Assembly: GCA_028692205.1 (NCBI GenBank)
Contig: JAQUXV010000198.1
Coordinates: 1 to 5,598 of the forward strand
Length of the DNA: 5,598 nt
Reading direction: 5' to 3'
From: Eubacteriales bacterium
GTDB taxonomy: Bacteria; Bacillota_A; Clostridia; Christensenellales; Aristaeellaceae
Shown here: positions 1 to 5,598 of the stretch, piece after piece
How the letters are laid out: each line of letters starts with the position of its first letter
How positions within the stretch are numbered: the first letter of the stretch is position 1
Position numbers and translations under genes: made by a program
Notes under the pieces: model-generated
Databases searched by the model: none
What the model was told of the DNA's origin: nothing
Seen by the model: only the letters and a program-made list of their open reading frames with translations

Positions 1-335
1 GCCCAGATACACACGGGTTTGCCGACCCCACGCGCCACCTGCGCGGCGATTTCCTCGTTGCCGAAATTGCTGTTGACGATCAGTACGGCATCGACTTTCT
101 CCGCCTTAAAACGCTCGACCACCTTTTCCGCGTCGGCGTCACAGTACATCACATCCACCGCGTTGATGCCTTTCAGGTCTACGAAAGATACGTCTTCCGA
201 TGAAAAATGCTCCTTAATGTAGGCTACGATGCGGTGCGCGCGCTCCTCCGCCTTTTCCCAGTTGAAGATGCCGGGGCGAGCCGACACATCCCTGCGCATC
301 GGCGCCAACCCGATTGTAAGCTTGAAATTGAGCAT
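1..335 (-). CDS. L-fucose/L-arabinose isomerase-like protein, N-terminal part (cut by window edge)
   Basis: The reverse strand reads open from an ATG at 335 to the left edge, giving 111 residues and a split codon, so only the N-terminal domain is visible. It begins MLNFKLTIGLAPMRRDV, a beta strand followed by the loop usual at the start of fucose isomerase-like proteins. Residues 52-65 (VDLKGINAVDVMYC) and the stretch VDAVLIVNSNFGNEE at 81-95, followed by GKPVCIW, match the conserved N-terminal region of the FucI/AraA-like family, which usually reads NFGTEE there. Family members interconvert aldoses and ketoses in the cytoplasm, usually with a divalent metal; the catalytic residues lie in the missing C-terminal part, so the substrate cannot be assigned. 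An AAGGGAAGG ribosome binding site 7 bases upstream supports the start. The gene is divergent from the oxidoreductase operon. The family call is fairly firm; the specific sugar is unknown. Confidence 0.8.
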   Translation of the reverse strand, partial: MLNFKLTIGLAPMRRDVSARPGIFNWEKAEERAHRIVAYIKEHFSSEDVSFVDLKGINAVDVMYCDADAEKVVERFKAEKVDAVLIVNSNFGNEEIAAQVARGVGKPVCIW

Positions 336-342
336 AAGGCCG

Positions 343-351
343 CCTTCCCTT
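343..351 (-). promoter_or_regulatory. Ribosome binding site of the isomerase-like gene
   Basis: On the minus strand AAGGGAAGG ends 7 bases before the ATG at 335. This supports that start over the next in-frame ATG (codon 13). Confidence 0.6.
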
Positions 352-376
352 CCCAGTAAACGATTCATTTGTCATT

Positions 377-405
377 ATTGTAGAGTCGGCAACCTCGCCC
401 GTCTA
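377..405 (-). promoter_or_regulatory. Candidate leftward promoter, proximal
   Basis: On the minus strand, TAGACG (400-405, 4 of 6 match to the -35 consensus) and TACAAT (377-382, 5 of 6 match to the -10 consensus) are 17 bases apart. Transcription would start near 370 and leave a leader of about 35 bases before the isomerase-like gene. It competes with the distal candidate at 423-451; sequence alone cannot choose between them. Confidence 0.4.
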
Positions 406-422
406 TATTCCAGATTCATGAT

Positions 423-451
423 TTTATAAGCAAAATCCACAAATATGTATA
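423..451 (-). promoter_or_regulatory. Candidate leftward promoter, distal
   Basis: On the minus strand, TATACA (446-451) and TATAAA (423-428) are 17 bases apart, matching the -35 and -10 consensus at 4 and 5 of 6 positions. The start would be near 416, with a leader of about 80 bases. Its -35 element abuts that of the rightward promoter (452-457), so use of both would make polymerases compete. The region is AT-rich, so chance matches are likely. Confidence 0.3.
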
Positions 452-455
452 TTGT
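439..455. promoter_or_regulatory. Possible operator: ACAA/TTGT imperfect palindrome in the divergent promoter region
   Basis: ACAA at 439-442 and TTGT at 452-455 form an inverted pair centred on 447. Inside it lies a second short pair, AATAT (442-446) and ATATT (449-453), with a different centre. The site covers the start of the rightward -35 element and the distal leftward -35 element, where a repressor would act on both. The arms are short and AT-rich, so this is only a candidate. Confidence 0.22.
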
Positions 456-479
456 TTTCTCCCTTTTGTCCTTTATAAT
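452..479 (+). promoter_or_regulatory. Sigma-A-type promoter of the oxidoreductase-ThuA operon
   Basis: TTGTTT (452-457) and a perfect TATAAT (474-479) are separated by 16 bases. Transcription would start near 486, giving a leader of about 43 bases before the ATG at 529. The flanking sequence is AT-rich, unlike the GC-rich coding regions on both sides. Confidence 0.7.
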
Positions 480-492
480 GAAGACAGCGGAT

Positions 493-502
493 GAAACGTT
501 CC
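493..502. promoter_or_regulatory. Possible operator with central CG just downstream of the rightward start
   Basis: GAAACGTTCC is a 10-base inverted repeat with one mismatch and a central CG, the general shape of LacI-family operators. It lies a few bases after the predicted transcription start, where a bound repressor would block the operon. It does not fit the CcpA cre consensus. A single short match, so weak. Confidence 0.2.
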
Positions 503-516
503 CTGAAAATGAATAG

Positions 517-523
517 AGGGAGG
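517..523 (+). promoter_or_regulatory. Ribosome binding site of the oxidoreductase gene
   Basis: AGGGAGG is a strong Shine-Dalgarno sequence. Two adjacent ATG codons follow, at 529 (5-base spacing) and 532 (8-base spacing). The second has the more usual spacing, so the protein may really start with MKK rather than MMKK. Confidence 0.75.
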
Positions 524-528
524 TACGA

Positions 529-1641
529 ATGATGAAGAAACTTCGCGCCGGCGTGATCGGACTCGGGTTTATCGGGCCCCAGCATATCGATGCGCTTCGC
601 CGCGTACCGTTGGCAACGGTAACGGCCATATGCGCCCGAAACGGAGAAAACCTGCACGAGGTGCAAACGCGCTTCGACGTGCCCAAAGCCTACACCGACT
701 GGCAGGATCTGATTGCCGATCCCGACATCGACGTAATCCATAACTGCACTCCCAACGCTCTCCATAACGAGATCAACCGCGCCGCTCTCGAAGCCGGAAA
801 GCATGTATATTGCGAAAAACCGCTTTCAACCACCTCGGCCGAAGCGCGCGCCGTGTGGCGGCTGGCTGTGGATCAAGGGCTGGCGCACGGACTAAACCAC
901 CAATACCGCCTCAACGCCCCCGTACAGGAGATGCGCGCGCGGCTAAGCCGTGGGCTTGCCGGACGTCCGCTGATCATTTTCGGCCAATACCTACAGGAAA
1001 GCGGATCGCAGCCGACCGACTGGGCAACCCGCATGGGCAACACCGGCATCGCAAGAGCGATCAACGACATCGGCATTCACTGGCTCGATACGGCCTGCTG
1101 CGTACTGGGTCAGCCTGTGGTTTCGGTAATGGCGGATCTGACCACCCACTATCCCGTACGCACCGACGCGCACGGGGAAAAACACCCCATGGACACCGAG
1201 GATACCGCCTGCATCCTGCTGCGCTTCGCCGATGGCACGCCGGGAACGCTGATCGTTTCAAAAGCCGCGAACGGCCATAAAAACGACCTCCGGCTTTCCG
1301 TGGCCTGCGAGCAATACGGCATGGAATGGCTACAGGAGGAACCGGATCGCCTGATTATCGGCGAAAAAAACGTCGGTTTTAAAACCGTTTATATGAACCA
1401 GCGTAACTGCCAGCCGGAAACGCTGCCCTATATCACCACCCCCATGGGGCATGTGATGGGCTGGCCGGACGCGCTGCGCAATGCCGTGGCGCAATTCTAC
1501 GCCTCCATTCTGGACGGCAGCTACCGCAACGAGACGCAGCCCTACGCCACCTTCAAGGACGGCTTCTGCGGCATGGCGTTCGTGGAAGCGTGTGTGCGTT
1601 CCAACCGCACTCGGCAATGGACGGAGGTGGAGCAGCCGTGA
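529..1641 (+). CDS. Gfo/Idh/MocA-family NAD(P)-dependent oxidoreductase, ThuB-like
   Basis: A complete 370-residue cytoplasmic protein of usual family length. The N-terminal Rossmann fold (about residues 5-125) carries the dinucleotide-binding motif GLGFIG at 11-16, the TPN motif at 74-76 and the signature EKP at 96-98, whose lysine is a family catalytic residue. The C-terminal alpha/beta domain (about 126-355) has D180 and H184 in NDIGIHWLD, the usual substrate-binding Asp and catalytic His spacing. Family members oxidise or reduce a sugar or polyol hydroxyl with NAD(P). No signal peptide is seen. It is the first gene of an operon, and its stop overlaps the start of the ThuA-domain gene by 4 bases, which suggests translational coupling. 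By analogy with rhizobial ThuB it may form a keto-sugar, but the substrate cannot be read from sequence. The family call is firm; the ThuB-like label is inference from its neighbour. Confidence 0.93.
   Translation: MMKKLRAGVIGLGFIGPQHIDALRRVPLATVTAICARNGENLHEVQTRFDVPKAYTDWQDLIADPDIDVIHNCTPNALHNEINRAALEAGKHVYCEKPLSTTSAEARAVWRLAVDQGLAHGLNHQYRLNAPVQEMRARLSRGLAGRPLIIFGQYLQESGSQPTDWATRMGNTGIARAINDIGIHWLDTACCVLGQPVVSVMADLTTHYPVRTDAHGEKHPMDTEDTACILLRFADGTPGTLIVSKAANGHKNDLRLSVACEQYGMEWLQEEPDRLIIGEKNVGFKTVYMNQRNCQPETLPYITTPMGHVMGWPDALRNAVAQFYASILDGSYRNETQPYATFKDGFCGMAFVEACVRSNRTRQWTEVEQP
1623..1632 (+). promoter_or_regulatory. Ribosome binding site deciding the GTG start of the ThuA gene
   Basis: GGAGG (1623-1627) and a second GGAG (1629-1632) lie inside the end of the oxidoreductase gene, 10 and 5 bases before the GTG at 1638. 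They favour this GTG over the in-frame ATG at 1590, which would add 16 residues unlike the family and lengthen the overlap. Confidence 0.65.
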
Positions 1642-2429
1642 TCCATGTATTGGTATGGTATGAAAATATTCCGCTTCCGGAGGCCGTGGCAGCGGAGCAT
1701 CAAGTCTACCCGAAAGGCATCCACGGCGCGTTGGGCGAACTGTTTTCCACCCAGCCGGATATGGAAGTCCGCACCGCCACCATGCAGGATGTGGATCAGG
1801 GCCTGTCCGGTGAAAACCTTGAGTGGGCGGATGTGATGGTGTACTTCAGCCATAAATACTGGCTTGGCGTGTCCGAAGACCGGGTGGACGCGGCGCAGCA
1901 GCGCGTGCTGGACGGCATGGGGCTGGTGCTGCTGCATTCGTCCCACGCAAGCAAACTCTTCTCCCGTATGCTCGGCACACGTACGCAGTGCCTGCGCTGG
2001 CGGGAAGGGCGAACCACCTCCGCCCAGCGCGCCGAAGGCGCGGCCGCGCCTGAGAACGACGGCGAATGGCAGCGGGTATGGCTGGTCTGTCCCTCCCATC
2101 CCATCGCGGAAGGGCTGACGGGCGAGTATTTTACGATTCCCAAGGATGAAAGTTACGGAGAGTATTTCGAAATTCCGCAGCCGGAGGAGCAGGTTTTTCT
2201 CACCACCTCGGAAGGCGGCGAAGTCCTTCGGAGCGGTTGCTGCTGGCGTCGCGGATCGGGCAAAATCTTTTATTTTGCCTCGGGGCACGAAACTTTCCCC
2301 GTTTATTACCAGCCGGAGGTGCAGCGGGTGCTGGTGAACGCCGTACACTGGGCCGCGCCTGTCTCCAAGCGCCCCGGCTGGCCGGACTGGGCGCGGGAAG
2401 CGCCCCGCGAAGCCCCTCCCGGCAAATAG
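1638..2429 (+). CDS. ThuA-domain protein (trehalose utilisation family)
   Basis: A complete 263-residue protein, about usual ThuA length, starting at a GTG that overlaps the upstream stop as GTGA. From this start it opens MIHVLVWYEN, the expected first beta strand. Recognisable family features in order are YPKGIH at 24-29, ADVMVYFSH at 64-72, GLVLLHSSHASK at 95-106, HPIAEGL at 154-160, the ESYGE acidic stretch at 171-175, GSGKIFYF at 206-213 and GHET at 216-219. ThuA domains have a class I glutamine amidotransferase-like fold but lack the usual catalytic triad; in rhizobia ThuA works with the oxidoreductase ThuB in trehalose and related sugar catabolism. No signal peptide or membrane segment is seen. 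Residues 122-145 look like a Gly/Ala/Glu-rich insertion between conserved blocks. The family call is firm; the reaction and substrate are unknown. Confidence 0.9.
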   Translation: MIHVLVWYENIPLPEAVAAEHQVYPKGIHGALGELFSTQPDMEVRTATMQDVDQGLSGENLEWADVMVYFSHKYWLGVSEDRVDAAQQRVLDGMGLVLLHSSHASKLFSRMLGTRTQCLRWREGRTTSAQRAEGAAAPENDGEWQRVWLVCPSHPIAEGLTGEYFTIPKDESYGEYFEIPQPEEQVFLTTSEGGEVLRSGCCWRRGSGKIFYFASGHETFPVYYQPEVQRVLVNAVHWAAPVSKRPGWPDWAREAPREAPPGK

Positions 2430-2466
2430 TCAGCCATCTGGAAAAAAGACGTTGAACCAACAAACC

Positions 2467-2516
2467 AGAACCCCTCCTTAAGCCGATACAAAACGGCAGC
2501 CGGAGGGGTTCTTTCT
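2467..2516 (+). terminator. Rho-independent terminator of the oxidoreductase-ThuA operon
   Basis: AGAACCCCTCC (2467-2477) and GGAGGGGTTCT (2502-2512) form a perfect 11-base stem. The 24-base apical part contains a smaller GCCG/CGGC hairpin (2482-2485, 2494-2497), so the structure is extended. A T-rich but C-interrupted run, TTCTTTCT, covers its right foot (2509-2516). It lies 37 bases after the ThuA stop. The symmetric stem could also stop the convergent kinase transcript, but the minus-strand exit (GGTTTGTTGG) is a poorer T tract. Confidence 0.8.
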
Positions 2517-2702
2517 CAAATTGTACGGATGTAAATTCCAGCGTTGATTTTTCAAATGCACAGCCACTTGCAGTTCGCGTTTTTTCCCTTTTCTTTCGGG
2601 TATTCTTCCCCGGCTGTCAACGGATTTTACCGGTCTCCCGCCATGCTTTTCACCGTTCTCCACGCCGAAAAGGCAAAGGTTGTTCCGTCGATATCCGTCT
2701 TC
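2517..2702. other. Intergenic stretch between convergent operons, nothing recognised
   Basis: About 186 bases between the terminator and the kinase stop codon, with poly-T runs on the plus strand near 2581-2600. I see no hairpin with a T tract that would serve as the kinase operon's own terminator. A 61-codon minus-strand reading frame (2478-2663, GTG start) lacks a ribosome binding site and runs into the terminator hairpin, so it is not called. Confidence 0.5.
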
Positions 2703-4490
2703 CTAGTAATTAGGGTTATACCCAATTTCTTTCTCGTCATAAATCAGCGGAATGGCGATGGATACCAGCGTCCCGCTGCCCTCCCGGCTCTCAATGGTCA
2801 GCGTCGCCCTTTCGCCGTAGATCAGGCGCAGGCGATCGCGAACGTTGCGCATGCCGATGCCGGTGGAATAACGATTGCCGCTCATGGGTTCGTCGGCGGA
2901 ACCGTTCAATATCTGTTCCACGGTTTCGGCGGGCATGCCCCCGCCGTTGTCCCGTACGTTCACCACCAGCCGTCCGTCTTCTCCTGTTTCGGCGGAGACG
3001 GTCACCAGCGCTTTGTCTTCGGCAGGGCGCACGCCGTGCACCAGCGCGTTTTCCAGCACCGGTTGCAAAATCATGGTGGGGATCAGCGCTTCCGCCGTCT
3101 CCGGCGTGCAGGTGAACGGGGTGGAAAGGGTGTTCCCGTGAATATGGTGATAGATATGTGCATATTGTTTCAGGCTGTCGAACTCCCGGCGAACGGTGAT
3201 GAACTTCTTTTGCATATTGCAGGTATTTTGCCGGAAAAAAGCGGAAATGTGCCGCACCACATCGCAGATTTCGTCGTTTCCGTCGATCTTGGCCAGCGCG
3301 TTCACCGTTTCCAGCGCGTTATAAATAAAATGCGGGTTGATTTGCGATTGCAGCGACCGGTATTTGTATTCCAGCATTTCATACTCTGCCTTGCTCTTGC
3401 GGTTTTCTTCCCGCACGATGCAGGCAAGCAGTTCCCGCGTTTCCGCAATCATCCGGTTAAAGTGCGCAGCCATCTGGCCGATCTCGTCGCCGGTTTCAAT
3501 GGGCACGGTCAGGTCCATGTTTCCGGCGGAAACCTCATCCATGGATTTTACCAGCAGACGCATCTGCCGCGTCATGCGCTGCGTAACCGCCATAATCGCC
3601 GCAGTACCGAACAATACGCCTAAAAGGGCGACCACGAGGCCTGTGCGAAGAATCGCCTGCCGAACGCTGTTGAGCGTTTCCATGGGCAGAAAACCTACGG
3701 CGGACCAGTTGCCGTCCCGATGGATGGAGACGGCATAGGACTGGTCCACCTCAGCCTGCGTTAAGTTCTCATAAGCGGCGGTTTCGGCTGCGGCCGCCAT
3801 GGCTTCGCCGCCTTCGCCGACCATGGCAATGGTTTTGCCGTCGGCATCCAAAAAGACAACGGTGGAATTTAAGCTATCGTTAATGGAGCCAAGATCGGCC
3901 AGCATTTCCTGCCGGATGCGCGCCACCGCTTTGCCTACATGCCGGATGGGCGACAGGTTATAAATATCCCGGATCAGGTACACTTCGCCGTTCTCCCCAC
4001 GCGCCCAAAGCGTACGCCCGTGGGTATTCTGTCCGTATTCGGACTGATCCAGCAGGGCCGAAGCCGCTGCCACGAAACTCTCCCCCGCAAACGAGTTGCT
4101 GAAGGACAGTCCGTTATCCATACGGAGGTAAAGCGAATCGTGATACGACTGAGTCGTGATCATCTGGTTGATTTCATAAATCAGGTTCTGAGCGTTCTGG
4201 TAATAGCCCGCGTCATTCTCTCGCAGGTTGCGCATGGCATACATTTGCACGGACACGCCTTTGCTGGAGGCAAGGCTCAGCAGCTGCTGGGCAGCGGCGA
4301 CGGCGGCGTCCGAAAAGTTCATCAGCACCTGCTCGGTCAGCAGGCTCAGATGCGCCTTTTTATCTTCCACCACCTGCCGGGAAGCCGTCAGTGTCAGCGT
4401 AACCGTAATAATCGCCACCACAGCGACGATGGCGATACAATCCACCAGAATCAGCTTGACGCGGTAGGGTAAACTGCGCGGTCTTTTCAT
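2703..4490 (-). CDS. YesM-type membrane sensor histidine kinase
   Basis: A complete 595-residue protein. A basic N-terminus (KRPRSLPYRVK) precedes membrane segment 1 (about 12-34). A large extracytoplasmic region follows (about 36-278), then membrane segment 2 (about 279-302). A HAMP linker spans about 303-356, with PIETGDEIGQMAAHFNRM at 330-347. A helical stretch leads to the His_kinase domain: QINPHFIYN at 383-391 holds the phospho-acceptor His387. The ATPase domain shows the N box PVLENALVHG at 477-486, the G1 box DNGGGMP at 514-520 and GIGMRNVRDRL at 544-554. All catalytic motifs are intact. The family (YesM/LytS-like) senses an extracellular signal and phosphorylates an AraC-type partner. 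Its ATG overlaps the partner's stop as ATGA, and AAAAGG lies 7 bases upstream. The sensor region looks Cache-like but is not firmly assignable; the ligand is unknown. The operon promoter is outside the window. Confidence 0.95.
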   Translation of the reverse strand: MKRPRSLPYRVKLILVDCIAIVAVVAIITVTLTLTASRQVVEDKKAHLSLLTEQVLMNFSDAAVAAAQQLLSLASSKGVSVQMYAMRNLRENDAGYYQNAQNLIYEINQMITTQSYHDSLYLRMDNGLSFSNSFAGESFVAAASALLDQSEYGQNTHGRTLWARGENGEVYLIRDIYNLSPIRHVGKAVARIRQEMLADLGSINDSLNSTVVFLDADGKTIAMVGEGGEAMAAAAETAAYENLTQAEVDQSYAVSIHRDGNWSAVGFLPMETLNSVRQAILRTGLVVALLGVLFGTAAIMAVTQRMTRQMRLLVKSMDEVSAGNMDLTVPIETGDEIGQMAAHFNRMIAETRELLACIVREENRKSKAEYEMLEYKYRSLQSQINPHFIYNALETVNALAKIDGNDEICDVVRHISAFFRQNTCNMQKKFITVRREFDSLKQYAHIYHHIHGNTLSTPFTCTPETAEALIPTMILQPVLENALVHGVRPAEDKALVTVSAETGEDGRLVVNVRDNGGGMPAETVEQILNGSADEPMSGNRYSTGIGMRNVRDRLRLIYGERATLTIESREGSGTLVSIAIPLIYDEKEIGYNPNY

Positions 4491-5598
4491 ATTTCCGCCT
4501 TTTGGTTCCGGAACTCGGTCGGGGTCATGTGTTCAATGCGCTTAAACGCGTTGTAAAACGAAATATAGTTGCCGTAGCCGACGGCGCGGGCCACCTCGTC
4601 CACCAAAATACGCGGATCGGACAGCATCGTTCGCGCCACGTTCATCTTGGAGGCCAGCACGTGCTCGTGGAAGGTCACGCCGGTTTCCTTGCGGATCAGC
4701 GCCGAAAGGTAGTTGGAACTTACGCAAAGCTTTTCGGCTACGTCGTTCAGGCTTAACCCTTCCACCGCATGCAGGCGGATGTATTGCAGGGCGTTGCGCG
4801 TGAGCAGAGACTGTTGTGCGTTATCCCGGGCGGCAATCGCTTCCCGCATCACCGTGCAGATTTTTACCAGGCAGTCGCGCGCGTCCTGCACATTGCTGAC
4901 GAACCAGGTTTCAAACAGCGTTTCGTGAATTTTTTCATCAAACGGGCAGGGAAACTTTTTTCGCAGCGTCATCGCGTACAGCGACACCATGGCCCGGAGA
5001 TTGCTGTACTGCTTGCCGCTCTGTTCCGCGATCACGTTCGCCGCCTCGATGGCGGATTCGTCGCTCAGATCCGCCTTTTCCAGCAGCTCGTCGATTTTAC
5101 GGTAAAGTTCCACAAACCGCTCGTTGGGCCTGCGTTCCCCCTCGTCCTGATAAAAATTATCCACGCAGGGATGCTTGCAAAGCGCGATCTCCCAAAGTGC
5201 CTGCCGGGCCTGATGGTACGCGATGCGGATGGCGTGCTGGGAGGACCCGAGTTTGCTGATCCCGATGCGCACCGGCGTTATCAGCTCCGTGCTGATCGCC
5301 TCGGCGATACGGTCCGCCTCATTCCTCCAGGCGGGGTTTTCCTCCTGCATGTAGGTAAAAATAACCACGGCATCATATAAAAACAGGGATACGGCAGTAA
5401 CGCCCATACGAGCCAGCACGTCATCAATACGGTTGAAGGCCGACTGGGGAAACGCCCGCTCGCTTTGCGGTTGCACCACCATAATATAATAGGCGTTAAA
5501 GTTCAGGCCCACATCCGCGAGCATCCCCCGCACGCCCTGCCCCCGCTGGCTGTCGTTGGTCAACAGGCTCAGCAGTTGGGCGCGTTGTTTCAACATCA
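4487..5598 (-). CDS. YesN-type AraC-family response regulator, C-terminal part (cut by window edge)
   Basis: The reading frame is open to the right edge: the first visible ATG at 5596 is preceded by an incomplete codon ending in TG, not a stop. At least 369 residues are seen, counted from that ATG. Family members have a receiver domain of about 120 residues first, expected just outside the window, so the phospho-acceptor Asp is not visible. Residues about 30-145 fit the degenerate GGDEF-like middle domain of YesN/CdaR proteins (VRIGISKLG at 109-117, then AYHQARQAL). A helical linker follows. The C-terminal AraC/XylS DNA-binding domain is at about 265-364, with two helix-turn-helix motifs: LSLNDVAEKLCVSSNYLSALI at 281-301 and about 331-352, closed by the typical MTPTEFR at 357-363. 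The gene is upstream of its kinase and overlaps it by 4 bases. A one-component AraC regulator without receiver is possible but unlikely given the partner. Confidence 0.9.
   Translation of the reverse strand, partial: MLKQRAQLLSLLTNDSQRGQGVRGMLADVGLNFNAYYIMVVQPQSERAFPQSAFNRIDDVLARMGVTAVSLFLYDAVVIFTYMQEENPAWRNEADRIAEAISTELITPVRIGISKLGSSQHAIRIAYHQARQALWEIALCKHPCVDNFYQDEGERRPNERFVELYRKIDELLEKADLSDESAIEAANVIAEQSGKQYSNLRAMVSLYAMTLRKKFPCPFDEKIHETLFETWFVSNVQDARDCLVKICTVMREAIAARDNAQQSLLTRNALQYIRLHAVEGLSLNDVAEKLCVSSNYLSALIRKETGVTFHEHVLASKMNVARTMLSDPRILVDEVARAVGYGNYISFYNAFKRIEHMTPTEFRNQKAEI
4495..4503 (-). promoter_or_regulatory. Ribosome binding site of the histidine kinase gene
   Basis: On the minus strand AAAAGGCGG lies inside the end of the regulator gene. 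AAAAGG is 7 bases before the kinase ATG at 4490, the same spacing seen at the isomerase-like gene. With the ATGA overlap it supports coupled translation. Confidence 0.6.

Noticed and set aside
375..804. Two minus-strand frames (375-686 and 424-804) starting inside the oxidoreductase and crossing the divergent control region
   Set aside because: They lie mostly antisense to the conserved Rossmann fold, have no recognisable domain, and the remainder is AT-rich promoter sequence.
815..828. A near-match (12 of 14) to the CcpA cre consensus on the minus strand
   Set aside because: It lies about 290 bases inside the oxidoreductase gene and encodes the conserved EKPLST stretch, so protein constraint explains it. 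An intragenic roadblock site cannot be excluded but is not supported.
1542..2348. A 268-codon open frame on the minus strand opposite the oxidoreductase end and the ThuA gene
   Set aside because: It is antisense to two conserved genes, shows no family motif and has no convincing ribosome binding site.
2478..2663. A 61-codon minus-strand frame with a GTG start in the gap after the kinase gene
   Set aside because: It has no ribosome binding site or known motif, and its end runs through the terminator stem.
2713..2723. A GGGT/ACCC hairpin near the kinase stop codon, considered as its terminator
   Set aside because: The stem is only 4 bases, lies within the last codons of the kinase gene and has no following T tract.
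2544..3623. A 359-codon open frame on the plus strand, mostly opposite the kinase gene
   Set aside because: It overlaps the kinase gene, whose motifs are all intact. Its translation has no recognisable domain and is rich in His, Gln and Arg, as expected from an antisense shadow of GC-rich code.
4769..5380. A 203-codon open frame on the plus strand opposite the AraC regulator
   Set aside because: It is an antisense shadow of a gene with clear AraC DNA-binding motifs.

Overview
The window looks like a chromosomal carbohydrate-metabolism locus from a Bacillota (Firmicutes) bacterium, probably a moderately GC-rich anaerobic clostridium. This rests on the YesM-type sensor kinase paired with a YesN-type AraC regulator, the strong purine-rich Shine-Dalgarno sequences, the sigma-A-like promoters, and the Gfo/Idh/MocA plus ThuA gene pair. 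The genus cannot be told from the sequence alone. I see no mobile elements, RNA genes, CRISPR or phage genes.

Layout. Positions 1-335 (minus) hold the first 111 codons of an L-fucose/L-arabinose isomerase-like gene that runs off the left edge. Positions 336-528 are an AT-rich divergent control region with a clear rightward promoter and two weaker leftward candidates. Positions 529-2429 (plus) are a two-gene operon: a Gfo/Idh/MocA-family NAD(P)-dependent oxidoreductase and a ThuA-domain protein, overlapping by 4 bases (GTGA), closed by a rho-independent terminator at 2467-2516. Positions 2517-2702 hold nothing I can support. Positions 2703-5598 (minus) are a convergent two-component operon: an AraC-type response regulator (upstream, cut by the right edge) and a membrane histidine kinase, overlapping by 4 bases (ATGA).

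How they may work together (inference). The oxidoreductase and ThuA protein resemble the ThuB/ThuA pair of trehalose and related disaccharide catabolism in rhizobia, in which a hydroxyl of a sugar is oxidised to a keto-sugar that is then processed further. The divergent isomerase-like gene could interconvert an aldose and a ketose in the same pathway. The kinase/regulator pair would sense an extracellular signal, often a sugar in this family, and control a transporter or catabolic operon. Whether it controls the genes in this window is not shown.

The window appears to be an ordinary catabolic region. No clearly novel system is evident. The most useful leads are the unassigned substrate of the redox pair, the divergent control region and the kinase's sensor domain.
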